This document shows positions 35,805 to 48,600 of a DNA stretch of 64,000 bases, piece by piece. The DNA is from Phyllostachys edulis. Lineage: Eukaryota; Streptophyta; Magnoliopsida; Poales; Poaceae. A model generated the notes under the pieces. It searched no databases. It was not told the DNA's origin and saw only the letters and a program-made list of their open reading frames with translations. Within the stretch, counting starts at the first letter, position 1. Each line of letters opens with the position of its first letter. A program made the translations under genes and the position numbers. The stretch covers positions 40,786,204-40,850,203 of the forward strand of contig CM070554.1 in the NCBI GenBank assembly GCA_036346405.1, read 5' to 3'.

Positions 35805-38800
35805 TGTAACACCCCGATTTTCAGAATCGGGATGTTAATATTTGATTTGGAGATCTATTAAATTTTTCACTATGTTTTAAAAATTTTCCAGTGTTTAATC
35901 AAAATGTTGCTTTAAGAATAAAATTGAATTAATTAAAAGGTTGCATTTTATTAAAACAAATTGTTTGAAAGACTATGTTTAAAATATATATATTATTAAA
36001 AACTAAAAATAATTGTATTGATATCTTATTTTCACATGCATTTCAAAAATCATACCATGATGCATGCATTAGTATCGTCGTTTTATTTTCCGACTCGACC
36101 AAGGCCTTAAGCTAAACGCTGCGTGTTCCATCTTTTCCGGTCATCTCCTTTTTCCTTCCTCGCTAACTCCTTTCGCTTCTTTCCTTCAAATCTCATCCAA
36201 AACTCAAAACCAAGCCATGCATGTCATACCATCGCGATCGTTATCGCACAACCAACCCAATTCCGCAATTCGATTTCGCATGCATGGTAGTTTGAGCGAA
36301 TTCACAAAAGGAGAAAAAGAAATAGCAAATAAAACACCTGCGTGTTTATTCTTTTCCCTAACTTCTCTCCTCGCAATCACAACCGGGAATCAAGAATCCG
36401 AGGACGCATATTATACCGTTGCGATCGTCGTCTCGAGAGCTTTCCAATTTGGCGGTTAGTTCGCGCATACAAGATCGCTGGAGCGAGCCGAAGAAAAGAG
36501 GAAGAACTATACTGCTATTCATCTTCCAGACAAACAGGAACTTCAAAGATTTTTAGAGAGCAACACACTCTGGATAAATTCCTAAATTTTTTACCTAAGC
36601 ATCAACATTATGTCAAGAACCTTCCCTAAAAATTTCATGATTTTTAGAGCTAGGCAACTATGTCTAAAAATTCTTTCCCCAAAACCAAACACTATTCATC
36701 CGGATTCTTCTCCCAGCCGAGAGTCACTTTCACCAACTGCCATTCGGATCTTTCCTTTCCACCCCAAACCGAACAGCTCCTACCACTTCCCTTTCATCTT
36801 AGCTCTCTTACCCTCAAACAGGAAAGCTGCCATCTTCCTCTTTCTTTATTTAGCAGCCTCCCTACTGCCATCTTCCTCTCCCACGCCATTTATTTATTTT
36901 TCCTCAAACTGAACAGCACCACCCATTCTTCCCTCCATGAACACAAGCAAAGTTCTTCCCTTCTCTCCTCTCAATCCCATCCAAGAACCAAAAATCCTAC
37001 TTTGCATGTCATGCCACTGCCCTCCCCATCGTGTAAGCTTTCCATCTATGCAAGAATGGTTTGCATGCACTGCCGATTGAGAGATTTAGAGATTAGAGAA
37101 GAGGTGCGGCAGCAAAGGAAATCATGTTGGCATGCTGTAAGTGGTGAACCTCATTGCAGCAGATGAAGAGGAGGAAGAAGAGCACACACTGTGCACTCGA
37201 TGACACAGCAGTAGCAATGCAGCCGCTCGGCATCAAGCATGCAGCGGCGTGGTAGCATAAAGCGCGGCGTGACGGCGTGGGCTGCGGTCACGCCGCAGCG
37301 GCAAGACGGCCAGGCGATGGTCGTCGCGGACTAGCCCAGCGGCGTGGTGCACGGCGGCCTTGCCGGTAGCCTGCGGCCCGGAGGTGGCCAGCGAGCGCCG
37401 AGGCGCTGTTCGGCGGCGTCGGCCCTGTTTGCTTCGCTCATGTTGCCGGTCACGCCTTTGCCTAGGCCCGGGTTTCACGTTTCTTGTTTCTTGCTCTTGT
37501 AAGAAATTAATCTGTCACGTATGTGCATGTGCATAACAAGAGTACTTGCCCTTTTGTGGATGTAGACATGCACCATGCACGCTAGAATGTGGTAGCTCAC
37601 GCAAGCTAGCATACGGCAGCATGCAGCCAGTGGTGCTGGCATGCAGAGCCGTGGCGCAGCTCCCAGCTGACGGCATGGTGCGGCAGCACTGCTGAAGTGC
37701 GACGCAGCGGCGCGGCGTTGAGATGGCCGGGCGCACGGCGGCCAGCAGCGATGCGGTGTCGGCCTGTGGCGTGGTGCGTAGCCGTGCATGTGGCGGCGCA
37801 AGCACTCGGTGGCGCGTATGCGGTGGCATCGGGATGGCGCGCGGACGAGGAGCTCGCCGGCGACTACAGGCGTGGGCGAGCTCGGCGACAACTACGGTGG
37901 ATGCGGATGCGGGCGAAAGCGTCGTCCGACGACGATATGCACGCCTAGTGCCGGGTAAAATCTTTAATATTATTTTTGTGACCGCGCTCGATATTAGTTG
38001 TGCATGTTGCTTCTTAGTCATGTGCATGTCATCTATTTATGCATGTTTAATTATAAAAATGATTTGGTAACTTAAGACCGGTTTAATTCTCCGGTTATGT
38101 CTTATTTGTGCGTAGGCGTGATTGTGTATCGATATATTGGTGGATGCGAATTAGAATATTGTGGTGAAATGCATGTGTTATTGTTCAATAGATGCTAGAT
38201 TGGATTTATGGTTGGATTATTTGATCAGATGATGTTATTTTGAAGTTGCATGGATGTTAGTGGTGGTCTTTGGATAATACTTTAATTGGAAATTTTTCCT
38301 CTTGTTGGATTAGTAATTTTAGGAGATAGAACGCCTGCGGATTTTACGATTTATCACTTGATGGATAACCCTTGTGATGATATCTATGGAGATATGGAGG
38401 TTGAATCCGGCGATCTATTTAATCATGAGTAAATTGATGGGATGTCTTAAGTAATAGCTATGTAAGTCATTTATGCTAGATTTGGGTGATGGTAGGATGA
38501 ATGATTTGATTTCGGATAACTAATTGGATTGCCATGCAATTAATAGATAAGTCTTATTGTGTCGAGTTGGTGAATTTTGTACCCTCTATTGGATTAGTAG
38601 ATAAATGATTAATAGTCGATCGGTAAGGCGCATATGTGATTGGATTAGTAGTTGTCATACACGACTAGTCCGGTGAAATGGATGTAATTTGATTTATTAG
38701 TAAGCTATTAAATGTTGGATGTGCTATTAAATTGTAAAGCTCATTAGGTATCGGTAAGTCAAATAAATCTCGATTGGTGGAAATTTTGGTGTATACGAAT

Positions 38801-41648
38801 GTGAATTGCCAAAGAAATACTAGTAGAGCTAGATAGTTAGTATTAGCTTAAATGATATATCAGAAAATGATTGATGGATTTAGTCATGGTAATATGCTTA
38901 TCACTTGGTGGATTTCATATAACTACTAGATGGATTGTGTAGATGGAAGTCTATGAGTCCGGAAATTATTTGTTGGATTGACTACCTTGATTATGCCTTA
39001 GTGAAGGTTAGTATGGGATTTAGATCAAGATATGAGAATTTGATCAGCGAGTGTTATGCATGTGATGGGATTCAACACCGAAGAATTGGTTAAGTAAATG
39101 ATATTGAGAATGTTAGATTTGTCCGTAGATGTTTTACTTTAGGAATTAAATGGAAAATGAAAGGAAATACTTAGGCCTCATTTGTGGTGACAGATGCTAG
39201 GATAGCCTGTATGCAAAAAGTATTAAATGATTTGGAGAAATCCAGAATACAATTATTTATGCACTGCATATTCATTTAATTTCAAAAATTTATAACTAGT
39301 GCAAGCCAACTCCAAATCAAGTGAAACCAAGTTTGATAATTTTATTTTTAAATGTATTTTAATTTGAAATAGCTTTGAAATATGTCTCTACCACAGAGAA
39401 TATAGTTTTTGGAAAGTGATCCAAAGTTGTTTTACTTTTGAATTAGAAAATGCTTTTAACTTTAAAAATTCATAACTAATTCATAAAAACTCCAAATGAG
39501 GTGAACCAAGTTATTTTGGTCTTATATTAATATTCCCTATCCATCCATATAATCCTCATCCTCACCACTGCTCTGCAAATTTTGGCCAAATAATTATTTT
39601 CGGGTGAACAGTAACAGATTACAATTAAATTAGGATTTTTCTGAAAACTGATATTCAAACTGCTATAACTCTCACATACTAAATCCAAATAGAATAATTC
39701 TTTCACCTAAATTCATCTAAAATCATCATCTAGCTACTGTATAAAATTCATGCATTTTTTAGCACTTTGATTTTTCGGCTTTTCTCGATGTTTATTCGAT
39801 ATCGTCTTTCTATAGATTCGAGTTGCGGAAGTAAGTGAGTATGTAACCGAGAGTGAGCAAGTGAACTCCCTGAAAGGCAAGCATCATTTGAACTTTCTTT
39901 TGCATCATATTTGATCCCAGGTTTATTAAGTTAGTGCAATGGTAATTGCTTGCATGCTATTTTTGATAATGTCGCTATTTTTGTGATGAATAGTTAGATA
40001 CATCCTATTACTTTGTCATTGTGGTTATCCATGAATTACTCCAGTACTGAAATGCTTAAGATAAGATTGTGTGAAGTATATATTGTTCGGGTTTGCTTAG
40101 CCATGCAAGTCTAGAACGGTAGCCGATTGTTGGGAATAACCCGACAATTATGGGATAAACACAACTGTCATTATATACTTTTGTTTCAGATCTTCGTATC
40201 TGTTTTGTGAGTCAAAATTTTATCATTTTAAATAAGCTTTTGGTCTGGACAAGTGATGGTTAGTGATGGTGCCTTTGTGCACGAGACTTGGGTAAGTGGT
40301 TGACTTGTGCGGACAATTAAGGACCGAACTTTGGTAACATCTTTGATTCAAGTAAAATTCGTGCTATCACACGCGGTGTATGGGCGCCGTATGGTTAAGT
40401 AGGGGAAGCTTTTGTTGTGTTAGGTCCTCGGTTGTGGAAATTATAAAGGCATGGGACCGTGAAATCCCATGTTTTCCTTATGGGCGATAGGGCATATAGA
40501 CCGTGACGTCTTATGTTGCCTAGGAGCCCGTGGTTTTATGGGACTTAGCCCAATATGATCTTCTTGCTAAAATGACCATATCTTGATTTACCGGCCGGCA
40601 TACCATAGGAAGTATGCTATATTCGGAGGCATCCGGAGGCTTACGGGCTAATCAAGTCGTGTGGGTAAGTAGTACACCTGCAGGTATAAATCTATTGAAT
40701 AGCCGTGTCCACGGTTATGGACAACACTTGAGTTACATGGTTGCTATTGTTAGACTTGGAATTAAAATTGTGATATAACTTGGTATTGTCATGAATGGGA
40801 TGTTCATGTTTGTTGTAGTGTCAAAGTGGACAGCCACTTTGTCATTTGTATGGTTCATTTGTCATTCAATTTACTACTTATTCACATGCTTTACTTCTAC
40901 TTCAAATCTGATTTCTAAATGGCACTTGAAAAACTAGTATGTGTAGGTTGTAAATTGTTGCGTCTCTTTTGCAAAACTAAGCCAATATGAGCCATCCTTT
41001 GGAACAACCTCTAGCATGACTAATTTTTATTTGTGTAAGACTTGCGAGTACCTTTGTACTCAACCCGGTTGCTACAATTTCAGGTGAGGAAGACTTTGAG
41101 CCCGTTGAGCTTGTTAGTGTCGATTTAGGTGACATTGACGAGTAGTGCTATCATTTAACTCCCATCGGTTGCCGATGGGTTATGGGGCATACCATGCTGG
41201 ATATTTTGGTTTATTTACTTGCTTCGCTGTTACTTTATGATCTTATTTGAATTTGGCGGTCGGCCACTTGTAATAGTTGTAGACTTGAACTATTATGTTG
41301 TATGTCTTTTGACCTATAAATGTATGAATGTTGTATGGATAAGATCAATGCTATATGTGAGTTTGGGGCATGTTGGTCGCTGATCTTGGGAGCCAACATG
41401 ACCTCATGCTCGCTGTTTGTGGCTTCCCATTTAACTCACTAAGTGTAGTGCTTGACTTGTTAGAAGAACCGACAATCATGTAGTGCTCGCAGAGGCAGCA
41501 AGCACATGATCGTCGGGGCTTTAGTTTGTAGTTAAGCCTTTCACTGAGATTGAGCTAAGTTGGAATCCATTTACTTGAGGCCCTAGAGTTATGTCCTTAA
41601 GACCATGCTTAGTCTCGGTCTTACAGAGATAACCCGGGGGTCCTCACA
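35805..41648 (+). repeat. 3' LTR of the LARD
   Basis: It is nearly identical to the 5' LTR and two bases shorter in total. Differences are scattered, many of them single-base length changes in A or T runs or changes around GC/CG words. This suggests a young insertion, or sequencing error, or both. Confidence 0.95.
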
Positions 41649-41653
41649 GGAAA

Positions 41654-43430
41654 GGTCCTTTACCAGAGTAGTAATCCTCTAGTTTACTTTGCTAGGCCCG
41701 ACAAGTGCATAGATCATGCCCTGCTGCCTTGTGAAGTGGATAGCACTTCTTAGTTTTCTTGAAGTCACTGGTCGGAGCCTTAGCTTTGTTCTGACCAGTG
41801 AAGTCTTTCTTGCCCTTAGTAAACTTTTCTGGAATCGCAAGGACATTCTTGTTGTCAGACTTGCGATTCTTATTGTTCTTGAGAGACTTCTTGCTTTTCT
41901 TCTCTTGCTTCTCCAGACCCGACTAGGGATTTTTTTGTCTTTCTGATCAATAGCTTCATACCATTCGAACACTTCACTAGCGGCCATGTACTTGTCTGCC
42001 ATGTCAAAAAGTTCGACGATCGTTCGTAGAGGATTTATAGCAACATCCTCCGTAAACCGGCAATTCCTCATTCTTGCTTTAAAAGCCTGGATGATAGAAG
42101 ATTCTGTGATCTCTGGGATGGAATTTTGAACCTGACTGAATCTATTGATAGATTGTCGAAGAGTTTCATTGGTCTTCTGCTTCTTTCGATGAAGATCATC
42201 CTCCTTTCTGGGGCGGTTGTACGTCCCTTGAAAGTTGGCGATTAGAGTATCGCAAAGCTGCTCCCAAGTATAGATAGATTCGACCGGTAGGTTAAGCAAC
42301 TATGACCGGGCATACCCTTCAAGGACCGTGGGAAAAATAATTTGTCATCACGTTGTCATTACCACTAGCGGCCTTGATGGCGGTAGAATAAATTTGAAAA
42401 AAATTCTAATGGGTTCTGAGTCCCATTGAACTTCTCTATGTTGGTTAGTCGGAACCTGTCCGGCCAACGAACAACTTGGAGACTAGCCGAAAACGCTCAG
42501 CAGCCTATAATGGAGTTGTGGCGCCTTCTCGGAAAAGTTGCCGGATTATAGTCAATCGGGGATCGGTTCCTTAGATTTATATATCTAGGATCCGATGTCC
42601 CAACCCGGTCATGGACGTTATGATAACGTCTTTGACCACTTACCTGGTTCAGATGATGCCTGAGATCGCCTGAATCAAGTGGTCGTTCCTCTTGGCGAGG
42701 AGGAGGAGTGGCTATTGTGAAGAGCCGTCTCCCCTCGTGATTTCTTGGTCGGAACCTACGAGGGGCTTTTAGCGTTGATTGATCCTCTGCTCGACCATGT
42801 TGTCCTCTACTAAGAGAGGAGGACTAGGACAAGGTCATCGTGTGACTTTGTGAATTCCTCTGCTCCCGGTACATTTCTGTACGCTGCATGGTTTGTTGGA
42901 GGATCTCTGACACATGACCTGCAAGCTGAATATAACCTAGAGTTCCTACTAAAGCAGGGTCTGGATTATTCAAGATATCCTAGCCTCGTTGTAGGTTTTG
43001 TATCATTACCGAGGGTCGTGGCAGATTTCCACTTGCAGTGGGCGTCCGATGAGTCGAGTTTTCCCTCGACCTTCTGGTTGGCCCTGCCTGATTCCTTACT
43101 TGCGATGGGGTAGGAACATGTGAATTAACTAATGCACGTCTATCAGTTCGGTTGCCTCCGGTAGTTGGTGCTTGAGCACCCGTACCATTTCCACCAGCAA
43201 GTGGTGGCGAGTTAACCCATGGAGGATCGTCCATGGCATCCGGATTGGTATATCTGATTGTGTTAACTTCGTGGCGCCAACAGTGCTCTTCCGAGAAACT
43301 CCCATCGTAGCTAAGGGAGAGCCTTCTAGGGCTTCCACAAGGAGCCTCCACGATGGGGAGCGGTCGGAGATTACTGCCACTGGTGGGCTTTGTGGTGGAC
43401 TCAGCATAATCCGGCGGACTACCAATCTTA
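41654..43430 (-). pseudogene. Tat gag, central part
   Basis: Frame 42299-41679 gives the gag capsid core (YTWEQLCDTLIANFQGTY, then LRQSINRFSQ and DMADKYMAASEVFEWYE). Just upstream a conserved Trp codon reads TAG (42300-42302), so the preceding part is cut off by a stop. Frame 43459-42980 holds the proline- and serine-rich N-terminal region. The segment abuts the LARD target duplication on one side and the copia solo LTR on the other. Confidence 0.8.
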
Positions 43431-45008
43431 TGTTGGAAATATGCCCTAGAGGCAATCATAGAGATGATTATATTTCATTATGTTCATAATATTTGATAGT
43501 ATGTTATCTTGTTCATTGAATGAATCATCAGTCATGAAGATTAACGAGTATGTGACTTGTTGGTGAAGCTCTTTTTAACTTATGATGATGTCGTTCTAAA
43601 AGTATCCCTAGTCGAAAGTCACTGGTCGGAACACTAGTGACTCTACGACCAGCACATGTATTGATTGATGACCACGTTTCACCGGTCATGGATATAGGGA
43701 TATCGAATCAATAATGTGGACATGTGTTAGAGAACATGGTGTTGGATAAGACCCACCTTGAGACACTATTGAGATTGTTATGATTCTATGTGTCGTTAGT
43801 TGGTCTCAAGCAATGATGATGTATAATCCTTAGACCTGAGATCAGCATGGTTTCCTACATGTGTAATAGCACTCTTAGGGGTTGCCAAACGCTGCTCGTA
43901 ACTGGGTGGTTATAAAGGTAGCTTTCGGGTATGCTATGAAACATGCAGAGGGATGTGACTGGTCGGATATGGGATTTGCCCCTCCTAACATAACAGGAGA
44001 GATATCTCTGGGCCCCTCGAAGTGGTCGGATAAAGAAAGTGCATGGCCATGCCACTGGTGGTCGAAGAGTTCGACCACATAAGGTTATCCGATACTCGAT
44101 CGAGAAAGCATTGAACAGTCCATGGATGACACAACATCTCACCTGGAGTTCAACCAGATATCGTGAGGCAAAGGGAGAATACATGAGTAGGTCGCTTAGT
44201 TCGACCGACTACTGATTTGGTCATATGGAGATACAAGCAAGTCGAGGCGGTCGAACGTAATCACAGAGTGGTCGAAACCAAGTCGTAAGGAGTTACGAGT
44301 TGGTCGTGATCAAATACAAACTGGTCGTATAGAGATAGGACACGGTCGTGAAGTGATGAGGACCGATCGTAGATCATATTGCATTAAGGTTCGTCCGATA
44401 TAATTTGTGTGTATTCGGGACTCATTATGTCTCGCTAGGAACCGCTTCGACTCGTGGCGGAAAGGGTTTCCAGTCACAACCGAACTACACATGAACCTAA
44501 CGGGTCACACACTTAGCAGGTTGGAACAAACCAGATCTGAATCTGATTCGTAAAGCGTGTTTGGATAGGATCCGCACGGGCACTATATAAGGAGATGCAT
44601 GAATTTGTTGGGATAGGTGAGTTGGCGTGAGTTGCCCTCTGAAACCCTAGCCGCCATCTTCTTGAGAGCCTCCCGTGCGATTTGGTGCTAGCACACCGGT
44701 CACGGTTGTTCCTTCCACGGGCGTGTGGATACCATAGAGGCGCTTCTCGTTGTCACGCTTAAGGGCGATCCGCGATCTTCGCAAGCAAGCGCAAAGGTCT
44801 TTGAAGGAGACGATCAACTCACGAGGACGCTGGACGATCGACTCGACCACTACATCGACACGCTCTTCGTCGGACAGCCGCTCAACGCTTCTTCATTGCT
44901 CTCTGGCGTCTAGTGGTAACGATCCGTGATCATCTACTTGCTTGGCTTCTTGGTTTGCGTGGTAGAAATTTTGTTTATAGCTATCGTAGCCTACCCCGCG
45001 ACCCAACA
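43431..45008 (+). mobile_element. Solo LTR of a Ty1/copia element, 1578 bp
   Basis: It begins TGTTGGAAATATGCCCTAG, a well-known start of grass copia LTRs of the Angela/BARE type, and ends CCCAACA. The flanking duplication TCTTA is perfect (43426-43430 and 45009-45013). It splits the Tat gag frame. About ten GGTCG words, often as CTGGTCG or GTGGTCG, lie between 43600 and 44500. Frames inside are not genes. Confidence 0.9.
44584..44591 (+). promoter_or_regulatory. TATA box of the copia solo LTR
   Basis: TATATAAG lies in CACTATATAAGGAG, about 1.15 kb into the LTR. Transcription would run on the plus strand, opposite to the surrounding Tat gag. Confidence 0.6.
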
Positions 45009-45013
45009 TCTTA

Positions 45014-45459
45014 TACTGAGTTTCACCATGCCCACTTGGCCTACAATCAATGATAACTTCATCTATACCCTTACAAGATGTCGCTTGGCCCCCAGAATAC
45101 GTAGGAGTCGTTGGCGAATACTGGTCACCCATGACAATATCGGGAGTACATGGACTCTCTGATTGCAGCACTGGGCTCCCGTTGTCACTTCTGCCGGTTG
45201 GATTGACCCGGCTTGTAGAGGTGTTCAGATGTTCTGAACTAGTCGGAACAAGCAGTTCCTCTAAGAGCACCATTGTTGGCGGCGGTGTATCCTCATCTAT
45301 CCGGTCGATTTCGCCAATCTCAGCGGATGGCGAGTCAGCGAAGGAGGAGGAGGATGATGACATCTCATTTTCTTCCATGGTGTGGATGCATGTGTCTATG
45401 TCGAGATTGGAGTAGTCCGCCAGGTCAAACCAGTTTTCCTCATCGTAAGACTCTGCCAT
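45014..45459 (-). pseudogene. Tat gag N-terminal part
   Basis: The frame starts MAESYDEENWFDLADYSNLD and is acidic and serine-rich (EMSSSSSSFAD). This is the usual N-terminus of Tat gag. It starts about 100 bp inside the 5' LTR end. It is interrupted by the copia solo LTR at 45013 and resumes at 43430 with IGSPPDYAES. Confidence 0.75.
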
Positions 45460-45560
45460 GTTTGCATGAGCGATGATGGAGCAAAGGAAGTGGATAAGGA
45501 ATGCTTGGGCGAAGTAATCTTCAAGAAGTCAACATCTTCTTCCCTATAAACGGCTCCAGC

Positions 45561-45619
45561 TGTCGACGATCGAGTCGCTGATGTTACGAACTAAACAGAG
45601 GAAAATGGCAAATAGTTCT
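45561..45619 (-). repeat. 5' LTR of the Tat element, piece 1
   Basis: This is the 3' end of the minus-strand LTR (plus-strand TGTCGACGATCGAGTCG), homologous to 18009-18070. The rest of this LTR is at 49129-49719, separated by the solo LTR at 45620-49123. Confidence 0.8.
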
Positions 45620-48600
45620 TGTGGAGACCCGACCTAGGGGCAACCCGAGAGGTCCTTCAGGACCTCCTGGAAAGACCGCAAAGGGGCTCCCAGGACATCA
45701 CGCAGGGTCTCCCGGTAGGACCGCTCGAAGGAAAAAGGGGCCCTGACCCGAGGCAAGTCTGGAGCTTAAGCCCTCCGCAAACACCACACTCTCATACGGT
45801 AGTCTGCTTACGAAGGCCAGTAGTACCGCTTTGCACATCTGAGAACCTTTGCAGCACCAACACCAGGAGGTTGTGGGGTTTGTAGAGACCGTAAGTCCAC
45901 TGTGATCCGAACCAGTCCCAAGGATCAATGGCTAGTTCTCACAGAAATACAAGTGATAGCATACATCCACCAAGACTTTATAAGCGAAAAGAGTTGATTA
46001 CAAAGGTTGCTACTGAGGCTTAAGCAACAAAGCAAAATACAATGAAACAAAGGCAAAATCCATCCAATACACCACGGGCAATTGGGTTTGGAGGGCTGCC
46101 TAATTGATTTGATCTTCATCATCGTCAAAGAAGTCTCCTCTGCTCAATTCATCAATCAAGCAAGAATGATCACAACAACCGTGCTACTTAAGTCACACTG
46201 TCAAATAACAATATGACATGCATACATGGATATCAAAGGAGAGCTTATATGGTTAATTTTGCACAAAGCCAAGTTTATTTCAAATACAAGTATTAAGTTT
46301 CAAAGGCGGTTATACAATATCTAAAATTCATTTTGTAAATTCCATTTTTAGGTTGGATAACATTCATCAACAAAGTGTGAAGGATACCCTCCTATCACAT
46401 GGCTCCCCGACCATAAACCAATTGGATAGAAATCCAAAACCAATTTCATAAATCTTTTGAAAACCAAAACCAAGAGCTAACTTTGAGTGTCTTTGCTAGT
46501 ATGTCCATAACCGTGGACACGGCTATTTGAATAGATTTACGCTCTGCAGAGGTGTACAGCTTTACCCACATGACATGAATTCTCTAGTTTGTTTGGCATC
46601 CGTCAACGCCACCTCACACTTCCTTTGGTGAGAGGTCTAGAGTACATGACAAGGCCTTTACGAAGTATTACTCCAACACAGTCCACCCTCACTAAGGTTT
46701 CACCCCCTTTGGATTACCCATCCGTAGGGTTCAGGCCCCCTCTTGCGCTAGGTGGGACTCCAAAGGTCGTCATATGATTACCCACCGCATCAATGGGATC
46801 AACCACGATGGAGCTTTGCAAATTAATCGGCCAGGTCCCGCCCATACAGGACATGTGGTTGTACGAGGGGGCTAGCAAGATGCGGCTCACAGACCGGTCC
46901 TCATGTGGCTTGGGCGGCTAACACAAAACCCCTGGGCCTCAACACTACCCGAGTTGAGCCCGTGCATAGACATGCACCAGCCAAACAAACCAATTCGCCC
47001 AAGACTAAATCCATTTTTCCATTTCTGTTTTTTCCAAACCATTTATCAAAACCTCCATGACAACCCAATGTCATGGCTTTAAAAACATTGGATATTTTGG
47101 GTCTGAGCGTAAAAATAGATCCCAAATCAAGATTTTGGTCTAAGCAAGTCTAAGCATGAATTTTTCAAGAGCCACTGGTTCTCATTATTGTATAAACCAG
47201 GTTTTTATGTATGGTGACAATGAAGTTAGTTCAACACAGACAGTGGCCATACAATGGAATTAGGCATAGCTATGAACAGAAAGATAGGCATTGAAATAAC
47301 TTAGTAAAAGTAAGCATGCATACATCTTTGAAACAAAACACAAGTATCTTGAAATAATAGGTGCAATATGGTCAAGGGTGCAACTTGCCTTGCTTAGAGT
47401 CTTGAGCTTCTTCTTCCTCTTCAAGGGACCCTTTTTCCTCATTGCCGTCGCAATCTACATGGTGGGAAAACAAAATAACTCAAATAAAGCTCAAGTAAGA
47501 TCCAAAGAAACTCCAAAATAAAACCGACAGAGAGGTTAGGTGATCGGGAGGAGGTCCAACGAGCTTGCTGGAGGAGGTCTGGAGAGCTTTGGAAAAGGTC
47601 CAAGAGCTTGACGATGGAACCAGAGGGTGGAAATGAGCAAAAGAGTAAAGAGGAAGGGCTGACCAAGCTATATATAGCTAGAGCCATTGAGCTTTCCCAA
47701 GATACGAGTGTTCATGAGTTGGTGAAGAGGACAATGAAAGCAAGCAAGGGATGTGACAAAAGTATGGCACGGGTGCTGCAAAAAGTGGTAGCATTTAATG
47801 TGATACAACATACATTAAATGTGGGGGAGACTCCCTTACACAAGGACATAGTCAAAGGATAAAGAAACATGGGTGTGACTGCCAAGTGGGACCAGTCAAA
47901 GCTCAAAGGAAGGTCCCATGACGGAGGCTCAACAGACACCACAATGGAGAGGTCCTGATGGTCGGATTAAATCAAGGGGAGGTTTGGACGGTTAGGATCT
48001 CCAAAGGGAAGGTCCTAAGGGTCAGATCTAACAAGGGAGGTCGAGCAGTTAGGATCTCCAAGGGAGGTCCTAACAAGTCGAGATCTAACAAAGAGGGTGA
48101 GTGCAGGCGGTTGGGATCTCCAAAGTGGAGGTCCTAACGGTCAGATCTAACAAAGGGGAGATGCAGACGGTTAGGATCTCCAAGGGAGGTCCTAATGGTC
48201 GAGATCTAACAAAGGGGAGTCTGCAGCAGTTAGGATCTCCAAAGGGAGGTCCTAACAGTCAGATCTACAAGGGAGAATGAGCAGCGGTTGGGATCTCCAA
48301 GGGAGGTCCTAGCAGTCGGATCTACAAGGGGAGGTGCGAGGCGGTTAGGATCTCCAAAGGGGAGGTCCTAACGGTCAGATCTACAAAGGGGGAGGTCTGA
48401 ACGGTTAGGATCTCCAAAGGGGAGGTCCTAACGGTCACATCTACAAAGGGGAGGTGCGAGCGGTTAGGATCTCTAAAGGGAGGTCCTAACGGTCACATCT
48501 ACAAGGGAGGTGCGAGCAGTTGGGATCTCCAAGGGAGGTCCTAATGGTCGATCTACAAAGGGAGAGGTGCGAGCAGTTGGGATCTCAAAAGGAGGTCCTA

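Larger units (their letters stand above)
26937..41648 (+). mobile_element. LARD: non-autonomous element with 5.85-kb LTRs
   Basis: Two direct repeats, 26937-32782 (5846 bp) and 35805-41648 (5844 bp), begin TGTAACACCCCG and end GGGGTCCTCACA. They flank only 3.0 kb of internal sequence. The 5-bp target duplication GGAAA is perfect (26932-26936 and 41649-41653). A PBS follows the 5' LTR and a polypurine tract precedes the 3' LTR. No gag, RT, RNase H or integrase is present. Nearly 80% of the element is LTR. It lies inside gag-pol of the Tat element in the opposite orientation. Confidence 0.95.

Noticed and set aside
44310..44913. Short frames in the copia solo LTR
   Set aside because: They lie wholly in a non-coding LTR with clear borders and target duplication.
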